Positions 16,323-23,998 of a stretch of 39,923 bases of DNA are shown one piece after another. The position numbers were made by a program, and so were the translations under genes. The DNA lies in NCBI GenBank assembly GCA_937927755.1, contig CALBDB010000050.1:1-39923 (forward strand), in the 5' to 3' direction. The notes under the pieces were generated by a model, which saw only the letters and a program-made list of their open reading frames with translations, did no database searches and was not told the origin of the DNA. Each line of letters opens with the position of its first letter. The first letter of the stretch is position 1. Source of the DNA: an uncultured Lysobacterales bacterium (GTDB lineage: Bacteria; Pseudomonadota; Gammaproteobacteria; Xanthomonadales; SZUA-36).

Positions 16323-17807
16323 TCAATGCTTATCAAGCACAGTGCCTTCCTTTATGGGCATGTACTGGTTTGTGGCGACATCAACAAATATATCACGCCG
16401 GCCGGATGGCCAATCGATTCTGAGCTCCGCAACCTTGGTCGCCGGACCAAGACCGAAATGCAAAACCGGCTCATTCTGGCTCGCATAGCCCGTGTTGGTG
16501 TGCAGCCAGCGCGTCTGCCTGTTGGTCTGCCCGGCATGTCGTGTCGTTACGGTTACACGGGCGCCCACGCCCATCCGGTTTGAAGCGGAACCGGCAAGGC
16601 TCAACTCCAGCCAGTTACCCCGCGACAGGTTTCGATACAGGACATTGTCCTGATCACCGCCTCCCCAGTTGGCAACATACAGGTCGAGATCACCGTCCCT
16701 GTCGATATCGGCCCAGGCTATGCCGGCCGAGATGTGTGAGTCGGTGACGAATTCCCCGTTGGTCACAGCACTAAAATTCGCATTGCCGTCGTTGAGATAA
16801 AGCTCATTCTGAATATGCTCGCTACCCTCCGTACCATTGGCAATGGCTACGTCGAGGTCACCATCGAGATCGAAATCGCCCCAGGAATGGCCCTTGGAAG
16901 GTGTATCGACGGGTGTTGTGAAGCCCGCTTCCCGGAGGCGGAAGGTGCCGTTACCGTCGTTCAGGTAAAGGTGATTCCGGTCGCCGCCGCCGATGTTGGT
17001 GACGAAAAGATCGGGACTCCCGTCATTGTCAGCGTCGATCGCGGACACCCCATATGTAAGGGCCCGTGACTCTACGGCGTGGCCCTGTGTTTGTTCGCTG
17101 AAGTCGAAGTCACCCTGGTTGAAGTACAGGTAGTTGCGCTGCTTTGTCGGGGGGCTGGTTGATGTATCGACGAAATTTCCGACGTAAATATCCGGATCTC
17201 CGTCATTATCGAGATCAGCGAGCAGGCAGCTACGGCCATCGCCACCTCCCCTGCCGGCAACGCTGCCCTCAACGCGTTCAAAAGACTGGCCATCGAGGCT
17301 ACGGTAGATTGCATCGTTCTCACCGCGACGGTTGACGACAAATACGTCGAGCCAGCCGTCGCCGTCGATATCAGCCCAGCAGGCCATTGAGCTGGTCGAG
17401 CGATCGGTAGTCAGATCTCCCATCTCGATTTCCGCAAAAGACCAGTCACCGTCATTGCGATACAGGTCATTCGCGCCGTTGGTTCGCACTGTGAAGATGT
17501 CAAGATCACCGTCATTATCAAAATCAACCCAGTTGACACCCTCGGTAAAACCGCCCGCGAGCGACGGTGCCGTCTCCATCACCTGGGCAAATTGCTCGCC
17601 GTCATTGCGGTAGAGAAATTCCGGGTAATTGATGGTGTTGCCAACCAGGAGGTCTGCGTCACCGTCACCGTCGGCATCGCCGAACGCCACGCCACGCGAC
17701 AGGCCGCCATCGACAGCCGTCGCGTGATCCGGTACCGCGATGAACAATGGATCGGCGCAAACGGTTGGCACTACGGCAAACAGTAACAACACAAAAATCA
17801 GGTGCAC
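16323..17807 (-). CDS. Secreted CRTAC1-family FG-GAP/VCBS repeat protein with ASPIC/UnbV domain
   Basis: Predicted exported seven-bladed beta-propeller of 494 residues. A signal peptide (MHLIFVLLLFAVVPTVCA) is followed by repeated calcium-binding FG-GAP blades (DADGDGDADLLVGN, DFDNDGDLDIFTV, DIDGDGWLDVFVV, DLDNDGDPDIYVG, DADNDGSPDLFV, DFDLDGDLDVAI, DIDRDGDLDLYV). The C-terminus (NWLELSLAGSASNRMGVGA ... RIDWPSGRRD) is the ASPIC/UnbV domain. Such proteins bind ligands or partner proteins at the cell surface; no enzyme activity is evident. It is the first gene of the minus-strand group CRTAC1-iorA-iorB-unknown, with 7 bp between its stop and the iorA start. The link to the Mo hydroxylase is contextual. 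Confidence 0.88.
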   Translation of the reverse strand: MHLIFVLLLFAVVPTVCADPLFIAVPDHATAVDGGLSRGVAFGDADGDGDADLLVGNTINYPEFLYRNDGEQFAQVMETAPSLAGGFTEGVNWVDFDNDGDLDIFTVRTNGANDLYRNDGDWSFAEIEMGDLTTDRSTSSMACWADIDGDGWLDVFVVNRRGENDAIYRSLDGQSFERVEGSVAGRGGGDGRSCLLADLDNDGDPDIYVGNFVDTSTSPPTKQRNYLYFNQGDFDFSEQTQGHAVESRALTYGVSAIDADNDGSPDLFVTNIGGGDRNHLYLNDGNGTFRLREAGFTTPVDTPSKGHSWGDFDLDGDLDVAIANGTEGSEHIQNELYLNDGNANFSAVTNGEFVTDSHISAGIAWADIDRDGDLDLYVANWGGGDQDNVLYRNLSRGNWLELSLAGSASNRMGVGARVTVTTRHAGQTNRQTRWLHTNTGYASQNEPVLHFGLGPATKVAELRIDWPSGRRDIFVDVATNQYMPIKEGTVLDKH

Positions 17808-17902
17808 ATGTGACTCCGGGAGCTTGGCTGTCTTTATTCTGACCGCTTGGCTTACATATGTTTAGCGTTTTGCAGCGAATCGACATGGTTTTGCAGCCTG
17901 TG

Positions 17903-18727
17903 TCAGGAGGCCAGCGGCACCACCGACCTGAGCTTGCGTCGGCCATTGCGGCTCACGCCCCTGCATTTACCGTCGGTCAGCATGACAAGTTGAGATCCAC
18001 TGTCGTTTGTTTTCAGGCTGTGGATATGGTTTACGTTGATGATCGTCGACCGGTGTACGCGAATAAAGTTTGCCGGGTCCAGTTCGTCTTCGAGCCTCGT
18101 GAGAGATCTGCGTAACAGGAAATTGCCGCTGTCTGTATGCAGAACGGCGTAGTAACCCTGGGCCTCTATCCAATGGATATCGGTGGTGCGGACGATATGT
18201 TGCGAACGGCCCTTGCGCACCGCAAAGCGTTCGGTCGTCACGCTGTTCTCTTTCTGCTCATGAGTATCCTCTTCTGGCTCCGGTCGCGCCAGAATGGCCC
18301 AGTAGAGCAGCAGATCAATGAGGAACCAGAAAACAAAAAAGAATGCGAAAACACCGTAGCGGGTGCCGTCCGCTTCAAGGAACGGGCTGGTGAGGCTGCT
18401 TACCTGCCAATACCAGGCAAGATGGGATATTGCGATCAGCAAGGCGGCAAGTACATGCAGGACCAGGCCAGCCAGTGTCGCGTCCTGGTACGTGCCCAGG
18501 CGACGGACGAGATAACGCACCGCGTAGTAATAGGCGACCCAGGGTAACCAGACCAGTATCTGCCAGCCGATAATAGGGAACAGGGTAGGAGCATCCGGTC
18601 GATGTGCAACACGCCACGCGATGGCGCCTGCCATCACACCCGCGATGGTGCCCACGCCAATCAGGACGCGTATGAGCCCGCGAACAGTTGTGTTATGAAA
18701 GATCGAATTGCGTCTCTCAGTTTCCAT
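17903..18727 (-). CDS. Membrane-bound LytTR-family transcription regulator
   Basis: Predicted one-component regulator: a four-helix membrane sensor fused to a DNA-binding LytTR domain. Hydrophobic segments occupy about residues 13-35, 46-66, 78-100 and 122-146. The LytTR domain covers about residues 170-272, with VRTTDIHWIEAQGYYAVLHT, FIRVHRSTIINVNHI and the C-terminal strand RGVSRNGRRKL, all characteristic of the family. The chosen ATG at 18727 begins METERRN; an earlier in-frame ATG at 18787 is possible, and neither has a clear ribosome site. It lies between the two secreted six-cysteine proteins (upstream, 134 bp) and the CRTAC1-iorAB group (96 bp downstream), so it could regulate either. 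Its signal is unknown. Confidence 0.85.
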   Translation of the reverse strand: METERRNSIFHNTTVRGLIRVLIGVGTIAGVMAGAIAWRVAHRPDAPTLFPIIGWQILVWLPWVAYYYAVRYLVRRLGTYQDATLAGLVLHVLAALLIAISHLAWYWQVSSLTSPFLEADGTRYGVFAFFFVFWFLIDLLLYWAILARPEPEEDTHEQKENSVTTERFAVRKGRSQHIVRTTDIHWIEAQGYYAVLHTDSGNFLLRRSLTRLEDELDPANFIRVHRSTIINVNHIHSLKTNDSGSQLVMLTDGKCRGVSRNGRRKLRSVVPLAS

Positions 18728-18860
18728 TATTATTATTCTAGCAGTCTTAATTCCCCTCAGTCCGATGAAGAGATATATCCTTGGCATTGCAGGTGAACTC
18801 TAGTCCGAGAGACTTAGGTGTTCTCACTTTTCTTGTACTATGGCCCCATAATTCGCTTGT

Positions 18861-19526
18861 TCAGAAGCAGATATTCACCCACAGGTGCTCGTAGCAATCC
18901 CAGTACTGGTCCTCATTGGTGACCGGCTCGGCCACCGTGTAAACCGCGCCGTCATGGGCAACGCAGAATGAGATCGAATTGCCGGGGTCGACCGGGTCGA
19001 AGTAGGGGTTGTTCGGATCCCAGCCGAGGCCGAAGAACCAGGGGCTTCCAGCACCCGTGGTGTAGTTCTGGGTGCCATCCGTGCCGTCCGTGCACCAGAC
19101 GATGTCCCACTGGTTACTGACGCCCGTGGCGTCCCATCCAGCGATGCATGGGCAGTCCGGTCCGCCGGAGGGTGGCGGTGGTGGTGGTGGTGGCGGTAAA
19201 GGCGCCAGGATCGGCGCATCAATGTACACGGACATGCGTTCGGTGCCATCAGCGACCAAGGCATAGCTGCCGCGCCATTGGATCGCGGCGTAGATGTCTA
19301 CATCAAAGGGCAGGTCGAGCGTGGTCGGGGTCACGTTGGCCGTGGGCACCGTCACTCCGCCAAGGGTTAATGCGGTACCGCCATCGAAAGCCGCACCGCG
19401 TACGATGATACGCTCGCCGGCACGGTCCACACTGGCGCTATGCAATTCGGCAGCGTATACCGGTCCTGCGCATAGCAGCAGCACGACACCCAGGAAATCC
19501 GTAATTCGGCGTGTTGGACAGTTCAT
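18861..19526 (-). CDS. Secreted TIG-like/six-cysteine protein, copy 2 of a tandem pair
   Basis: I do not know a named family. The protein of 221 residues has a signal peptide (core FLGVVLLLCAGPVYA), an Ig-like or IPT/TIG-type domain (about residues 25-105, VDRAGERIIVRGAAFDGGT, GGVTVPT, GSYALVADG), a proline linker of nine or more Pro, and a C-terminal domain starting DCPC. This last part has six cysteines in the order CPC, WC, FC, DC, IC, the same order as in the neighbour at 19540-20304. The shared pattern NE..Q...DC....L..N.C near the end marks them as diverged tandem duplicates. The start at 19526 places the signal peptide at the N-terminus; a longer reading to 19571 overlaps the previous gene. 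The gap to the neighbour is 13 bp. Confidence 0.75.
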   Translation of the reverse strand: MNCPTRRITDFLGVVLLLCAGPVYAAELHSASVDRAGERIIVRGAAFDGGTALTLGGVTVPTANVTPTTLDLPFDVDIYAAIQWRGSYALVADGTERMSVYIDAPILAPLPPPPPPPPPSGGPDCPCIAGWDATGVSNQWDIVWCTDGTDGTQNYTTGAGSPWFFGLGWDPNNPYFDPVDPGNSISFCVAHDGAVYTVAEPVTNEDQYWDCYEHLWVNICF

Positions 19527-19539
19527 CTCGCTAACCGGC

Positions 19540-20304
19540 CTAGGGCAGGGCAGTGATTGAAGAACAGGCATTGGCAGCCAGGGCTGTCCGGCAATCCGCC
19601 TGCTGGTTCTCGTTGATCTGCTCGTTGACCAGGTCGGCAGTACTCAGATCCGGGTTGACCTGCTCCAACCGGCACACCGAGTCGCCCGGAACGCCTGGAT
19701 TGAATGAGGCGGCAAATGTGTACTGTGGGTCGATTAGCACATCCGCAGGGGTATAAATGCCGGAAATGTCCGCCGGGTCGTTGCTGCCCGGACCCTCGAT
19801 CTCCAGGCACTCGGTATCGGTGGGACTGCCCCAGTTTGGAATCTGCGCAGCCCAGGTGCCTTCGCAGGGACAGCCCGTGGCTGCCGGATCAATGATCTGG
19901 TACTCACTGTAAATGGTAAGTTGGGCGTTTCCGTCCGCGGTCAGCAGGTAGCTGCCGGCACCCTGGACCTCTGCCGCCAGGTCGGCGTCAAACCCGATTT
20001 CAACCGTATCTGGATCAATCACCGTGACATTCGACAGCGATGGAGACCCGCCCAGGACCCAGTCCGTTGCTACATCAATGCCAGTGCCGCGCACAACCAG
20101 GGCCTGGTTGAACCAGTCCATGGTCACACTGTCCACCATGCCGGCGGCCAGTGCAGACTCCGCGGGTGGTTCCTCCGCGCCGGGGCAGCCCGGGTCGTTC
20201 TTGTTTGGGCCCTTGCATGCCGGTGCGGCCATCGACGATGGCGTGGTTAAAACAAAGAGAAACAGCGCAGCACTGAGTCCCTGAATTGCGGTCATAAGCT
20301 TCAT
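19540..20304 (-). CDS. Secreted TIG-like/six-cysteine protein, copy 1 of a tandem pair
   Basis: Paralogue of the next gene downstream and likewise without a named family. The 254-residue product has a signal peptide (MKLMTAIQGLSAALFLF ... SSMAA), a short linker with two cysteines (ACKGPNKNDPGCPG), an Ig-like domain (VTMDWFNQALVVRGTGID, GGSPSLSNVTV, GSYLLTADGNAQLTIY) and a C-terminal domain with cysteines in the order CPC, EC, VC, DC, AC. Unlike its partner it has no polyproline linker. Three probable disulfides in an exported domain fit an extracellular or surface role. The start at 20304 follows the signal-peptide layout; ten extra codons up to 20331 are less likely. It is preceded by a 313 bp gap with repeat copy 2 and may be the promoter-proximal gene of a pair, perhaps controlled by the LytTR regulator downstream. 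Confidence 0.75.
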   Translation of the reverse strand: MKLMTAIQGLSAALFLFVLTTPSSMAAPACKGPNKNDPGCPGAEEPPAESALAAGMVDSVTMDWFNQALVVRGTGIDVATDWVLGGSPSLSNVTVIDPDTVEIGFDADLAAEVQGAGSYLLTADGNAQLTIYSEYQIIDPAATGCPCEGTWAAQIPNWGSPTDTECLEIEGPGSNDPADISGIYTPADVLIDPQYTFAASFNPGVPGDSVCRLEQVNPDLSTADLVNEQINENQQADCRTALAANACSSITALP

Positions 20305-20508
20305 TGAACCATTCCTTGGCCAATCGCGCATCAGCGCAGAGCCGGCAAATGCCGGTGTAGATTACTTGAGTATAGATCCAACCCGCTGGTTTTGCAGAAC
20401 AACCCCTTTAATTTCTTGGCGAAGTACCGCAGGAGTATGTAGTCGGCGGACAGGGCCCAGCGCTATAAAGTGCTTCCCTTAGTGGAAAGAAGTCTATGAG
20501 AAAAATCA

Positions 20509-20598
20509 TGGGGCCAGAGTAAAAACCAGGTAGTGGGCAGCGGGAAACCGGCTAGCAGATAAAGCTGTCTACCCGGGTCCTGAACTTCTCTGACCCCA
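20509..20598. repeat. GGGGTCAG-type element, copy 2 (inverted pair)
   Basis: TGGGGCCAGAG at 20509-20519 faces CTCTGACCCCA at 20588-20598, 11-bp arms with one mismatch, around about 68 bases that contain a smaller AGGTAG/CTACC stem. It fills most of the gap between the TonB receptor stop (20618) and the next minus-strand gene (20304), where I see no other feature. The form resembles REP or miniature inverted-repeat elements linked to RAYT transposases; no transposase is in the window. Confidence 0.6.
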
Positions 20599-20617
20599 AA
20601 ACTTTCAGTCAAAGGTT

Positions 20618-23224
20618 TTAGAACGAGGCGGTACCACGTATGTACCACAGGGCCCCGTTAAACCCAAACGGTGATGTGATCGAGTGGACCACACCGAGGA
20701 ACTGGAACACGCCATCCTGCTCCTTGTCGGGGTACGTATCGAAGATGTTGTCACCACCAACGGCAACAGTGAAGGTGTCAGAAATTGCAAAACGTGCTTC
20801 AAGATCGACCAGGATCTCGCTACCGTAGTCTGAAGCATCAGAAGCATCACCCGGGCTGAAAATACCGCCCGTTGTACTCCAGCCACCGTAGTAATTGAAA
20901 CGAAGCAACCCGCCCCAACGGTTTTTCGTGTAATCAAAGTTCAAAATCGACTTGTTGTTTGGCACCTGGTTTTCCAGATCATAAGCCCGGCTGGCGTTAA
21001 TGGTGCCGGGTTTGATATTTGTGACTTCCTGGTCATTGTAGTTATGGCGGAAGCCCGCATTCAAGGTGCCGCCTCCCAGGTCGAAGTAGCTGTCGATTGT
21101 CAGGTCAAGGCCGGTGATCTCAGAGTCAAAGGCATTACTGAAGTAACTGGCGGAACTGCCCAGCAGTAGTTCTGCATTGGGGAAGCCCGCGGCTATGAGA
21201 TTATCGACGGCGGCCTGGTCAACCTTTTTGTCCAACGAGCCAATACGGTCATCAATCGTTATATCATAAAAATCCAGGGTTACACTGATATTGTCGGAAG
21301 CCTCCCAAACCAAGCCGATTGTAAAGGACTGGGATTCTTCGGTCTGTTGGGGAGTCGCACCAAGCGCCTGGGCAACCGGGTGATCAACCGGGTAGAACCC
21401 ACTGGGGATCAGGTTTCCCGAGGCGTCAGCGGACGTCGTCAGGTTAAGCGTATTGACCTGGCCCGGCGTGGGCACCCGGAACCCGGTATTGTAGGTGGCC
21501 CGGACAGCAACACTGTCTGTAAACTGGTACCGCCCTGAGAGTTTCCAATCAAACGTTGAGCTGAAGCCATCGTGGTCTTCATAGCGTGCGGCAACGGCCG
21601 CCGAGAGCCGGTCGTTAAAATCGGTTTCCAAGTCGACATAAGCAGCCGTGCTGTCCTTCTCCCACTTACCGGCCATCTCCGGCCCAAAACCCTGGAAGCC
21701 ATCCGATCGCACGCCAAACTCAGCGAATGTCGGGCCAGCCTCTACGGATGCTTGGTCGCCGGCACCAACGGTGTATGTTTCATTGCGCCACTCCAGTCCA
21801 AACGCGAGATTCAACGGTGAGTTGTCGAATGTCTTTATGAAATCAACGTTGATACCAGACTCTTCCTGGGTAAGAGTGCCCGGGTTAAAAACCGTGGGCG
21901 ACAGGCGTCCGAGGCTGGGGTTGATGGAATCTTGAAGCAAGTAGGATATTTCATTTTCCGAGGTCCGCACACGAGCGTTCCAGTTGAAGTTATCGCTAAA
22001 GTCGCCACGCAGGCCGACCACAATCGCGTAATCCTTGATATCCGCTCCAAACAGGGGGCTGTAACCACCCGGGAATTCGGTGTGTATCGGATTTAACAAT
22101 ACCCATCCGCTCGGGCTGTTGCTGTCGGCTGTTACGTAATCCGCGGGATTAAGCCCGGCATTGATGATGCTGTCAATCAGCGTCTGTGACGCAGGATCGG
22201 GAAGAAAATCGCCGTTGCTGTCTTTCATCAATGTTGAGCGGGCACTGATTTCGTGAACCGGGTCAAGCACGGGACCTCGATAGAAAAAGCCGCCTACGGT
22301 TTCACTGTCCATGTAACTTGCATGGCCAAACAGTTCAACGTTGTTACCGAAAGTGATCCCGGTGTTGAGGAAAAACTTCATTGCCTCGACATCCGGGTCG
22401 CCCCAGCGTTGGCCCAGACCGTTGTATGGCGTAACATCGGCGCCCACGATCTCAGCTACTTCCGCAGCGTCAGGGCGTGCCTGCCCCCGGGATGTGAGGT
22501 CCGATGTCGAATACTCAAAACTTAAATTCAGGAAACCGTCCTCACCCAGTGCAAAGCCTGTATTGGCATTGAAATTGACGCGCTCACCATCGCCTTCGGT
22601 ATATTTGCCATATTGAGCGTTGATTGTTGCGCCTTCGTTGTCGTCCTTGAGGATGACGTTGATCACACCAGCGATGGCATCAGAGCCATACTGCGCAGAG
22701 GCGCCGTCTCTCATGACTTCAACACGTTTGATGGCACTGGCCGGGAAAGCGGAGAAATCGACCGCCTGGGAACCCTGGTTAACGGTCCCCAGCGGTGCAA
22801 GCTGTAAATTCACCAGGGCAGAACGATGTCTGCGGGTCCCGTCCACCAGTACCAGTGTCTGGTCGGGAGCGAGATTGCGCAATACCACGGGACGCACGAA
22901 AGCGGTGCCGTCAGCGATTGGGAAACGTTGCGTGTTGAGGGCCGGAGTCAGTTTAGTCAGTGAGTCGGTCAAATCAGCCGTCCCCTGGTAACTGAGAGCA
23001 GATCCGGTGATGATGTCAACCGGGGACAGTGTTTCTGTTATCAGCTGACCTTCTTTACGGGTACCGGTCACGATGATTTCTTCCAGTTGGTCTGATTCGT
23101 CATCCTCGCTTTGCGCGTTGACAGTTCCAACCAGACCTAGTGAGAGTGCCACAGCCGCTGCGGTCAAAACAAAGACTTGCGACAATCGTGCGGGAAGCTG
23201 GATTCCGATCCTGTAATTCGTCAT
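20618..23224 (-). CDS. TonB-dependent outer-membrane receptor, probably iron regulated
   Basis: Predicted TonB-dependent transporter of 868 residues. After a signal peptide (core VFVLTAAAVALSLGLVGTVNAQ) come a TonB box (LEEIIVTGTRK), a plug with VLRNLAPDQTLVLVDGTRRH and IKRVEVMRDGASAQYGSDAI (followed by AGVINVI), and a long barrel that ends in GALWYIRGTASF, with a terminal Phe. The ATG at 23224 has GGAGA about 6 bases before it. A Fur-type box lies 34-52 bp upstream of the start, so expression should rise when iron is scarce, and an iron chelate or another metal compound is a reasonable guess for the ligand. The large size and the NLAPDQ-type plug are common in receptors of unknown substrate from marine Gammaproteobacteria. 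The gene appears monocistronic. Confidence 0.9.
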   Translation of the reverse strand: MTNYRIGIQLPARLSQVFVLTAAAVALSLGLVGTVNAQSEDDESDQLEEIIVTGTRKEGQLITETLSPVDIITGSALSYQGTADLTDSLTKLTPALNTQRFPIADGTAFVRPVVLRNLAPDQTLVLVDGTRRHRSALVNLQLAPLGTVNQGSQAVDFSAFPASAIKRVEVMRDGASAQYGSDAIAGVINVILKDDNEGATINAQYGKYTEGDGERVNFNANTGFALGEDGFLNLSFEYSTSDLTSRGQARPDAAEVAEIVGADVTPYNGLGQRWGDPDVEAMKFFLNTGITFGNNVELFGHASYMDSETVGGFFYRGPVLDPVHEISARSTLMKDSNGDFLPDPASQTLIDSIINAGLNPADYVTADSNSPSGWVLLNPIHTEFPGGYSPLFGADIKDYAIVVGLRGDFSDNFNWNARVRTSENEISYLLQDSINPSLGRLSPTVFNPGTLTQEESGINVDFIKTFDNSPLNLAFGLEWRNETYTVGAGDQASVEAGPTFAEFGVRSDGFQGFGPEMAGKWEKDSTAAYVDLETDFNDRLSAAVAARYEDHDGFSSTFDWKLSGRYQFTDSVAVRATYNTGFRVPTPGQVNTLNLTTSADASGNLIPSGFYPVDHPVAQALGATPQQTEESQSFTIGLVWEASDNISVTLDFYDITIDDRIGSLDKKVDQAAVDNLIAAGFPNAELLLGSSASYFSNAFDSEITGLDLTIDSYFDLGGGTLNAGFRHNYNDQEVTNIKPGTINASRAYDLENQVPNNKSILNFDYTKNRWGGLLRFNYYGGWSTTGGIFSPGDASDASDYGSEILVDLEARFAISDTFTVAVGGDNIFDTYPDKEQDGVFQFLGVVHSITSPFGFNGALWYIRGTASF

Positions 23225-23257
23225 TTAAGTTCTCCATGTGCAGGACTGTTTTATTCT

Positions 23258-23288
23258 GATAATAGTTATCATTATCATTATCATTTTC
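23258..23288 (-). promoter_or_regulatory. Fur-type box upstream of the TonB receptor
   Basis: GATAATAGTTATCATTATC (23258-23276) matches the classic 19-bp Fur consensus at 16 of 19 positions by hand count, and the sequence continues with further TTATCATT repeats to about 23288, giving overlapping sites. It lies 34 bp upstream of the receptor ATG at 23224 and 83 bp before the divergent GNAT gene at 23371. Confidence 0.7.
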
Positions 23289-23370
23289 GTTTTTATTATA
23301 AGCATAAACTTAACGCGAAATCATATTATTACTTGGCAATGCGGCAGAATTTACCCAACCGGTCAGCACA

Positions 23371-23952
23371 ATGAGCTTTAAATTACGCACCGCCATTGAA
23401 TCGGATTACCACTCGATAGAATTGCTGATTGAAATGTCTGCACGCAAGCTGGGGTCGGCGGATTATTCGTCAGAGCAAATTGAGGGTGCGTTAAAGACCG
23501 CTTTCGGCCTTGATACACAATTGATCACCGATCAGACCTACTTTATGGTCGAGTCCGGTGGGCTACCCATCGGTTGTGGCGGTTGGAGTTATCGGGAAAC
23601 ACTTTTTGGTAGTGATTCGGAGCAAAGTCGCAACCCGCGTATGATAGACCCGGCAACCGGAGCGGCAAAAATCAGGGCGTTTTTTGTCAATCCTGAATTT
23701 TCCCGAATGGGCGTCGGCTCAATGATTATGCGTAAGTGTGAACATGAAGCCTTTCGTGCCGGCTTTAGAAAGCTCGAATTGATGGCGACTTTGCCTGGTG
23801 TAAAACTTTATGAAAAACATGGATTTATTGCGGGAAAACCCATCCAGTATCCGCTTGGCGAGCAAATGACCATTGAATTCGTTCCAATGAAAAAAGAAAC
23901 CTTAGATATGGGTGACCCCAAATCTCCAAACCTCCTTCGATTGGACAAATGA
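23371..23952 (+). CDS. GNAT-family N-acetyltransferase
   Basis: Predicted acetyl-CoA-dependent N-acetyltransferase of 193 residues with unknown acceptor. The core IRAFFVNPEFSRMGVGSMIM corresponds to GNAT motif A with the acetyl-CoA pyrophosphate loop (R-M-G-V-G), preceded by the strand GLPIGCGGWSYRE. The later KLELMATLPGVKLYEKHGF matches motif B, with the usual LYEKHGF ending. No signal peptide is seen, so it is cytoplasmic. The ATG at 23371 has no strong ribosome site. It is divergent from the Fur-box TonB receptor and is followed 46 bp later by the wHTH-TPR regulator, with which it may be cotranscribed. Confidence 0.85.
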   Translation: MSFKLRTAIESDYHSIELLIEMSARKLGSADYSSEQIEGALKTAFGLDTQLITDQTYFMVESGGLPIGCGGWSYRETLFGSDSEQSRNPRMIDPATGAAKIRAFFVNPEFSRMGVGSMIMRKCEHEAFRAGFRKLELMATLPGVKLYEKHGFIAGKPIQYPLGEQMTIEFVPMKKETLDMGDPKSPNLLRLDK

Positions 23953-23998
23953 TTCAGGAAAATCCGTTATTATTGATAAATAACAACGGAATAATCAG

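Noticed and set aside
19160-19200. GGT/GGC trinucleotide run as a microsatellite
   Set aside because: It encodes the proline linker of the minus-strand secreted protein and is explained by that.
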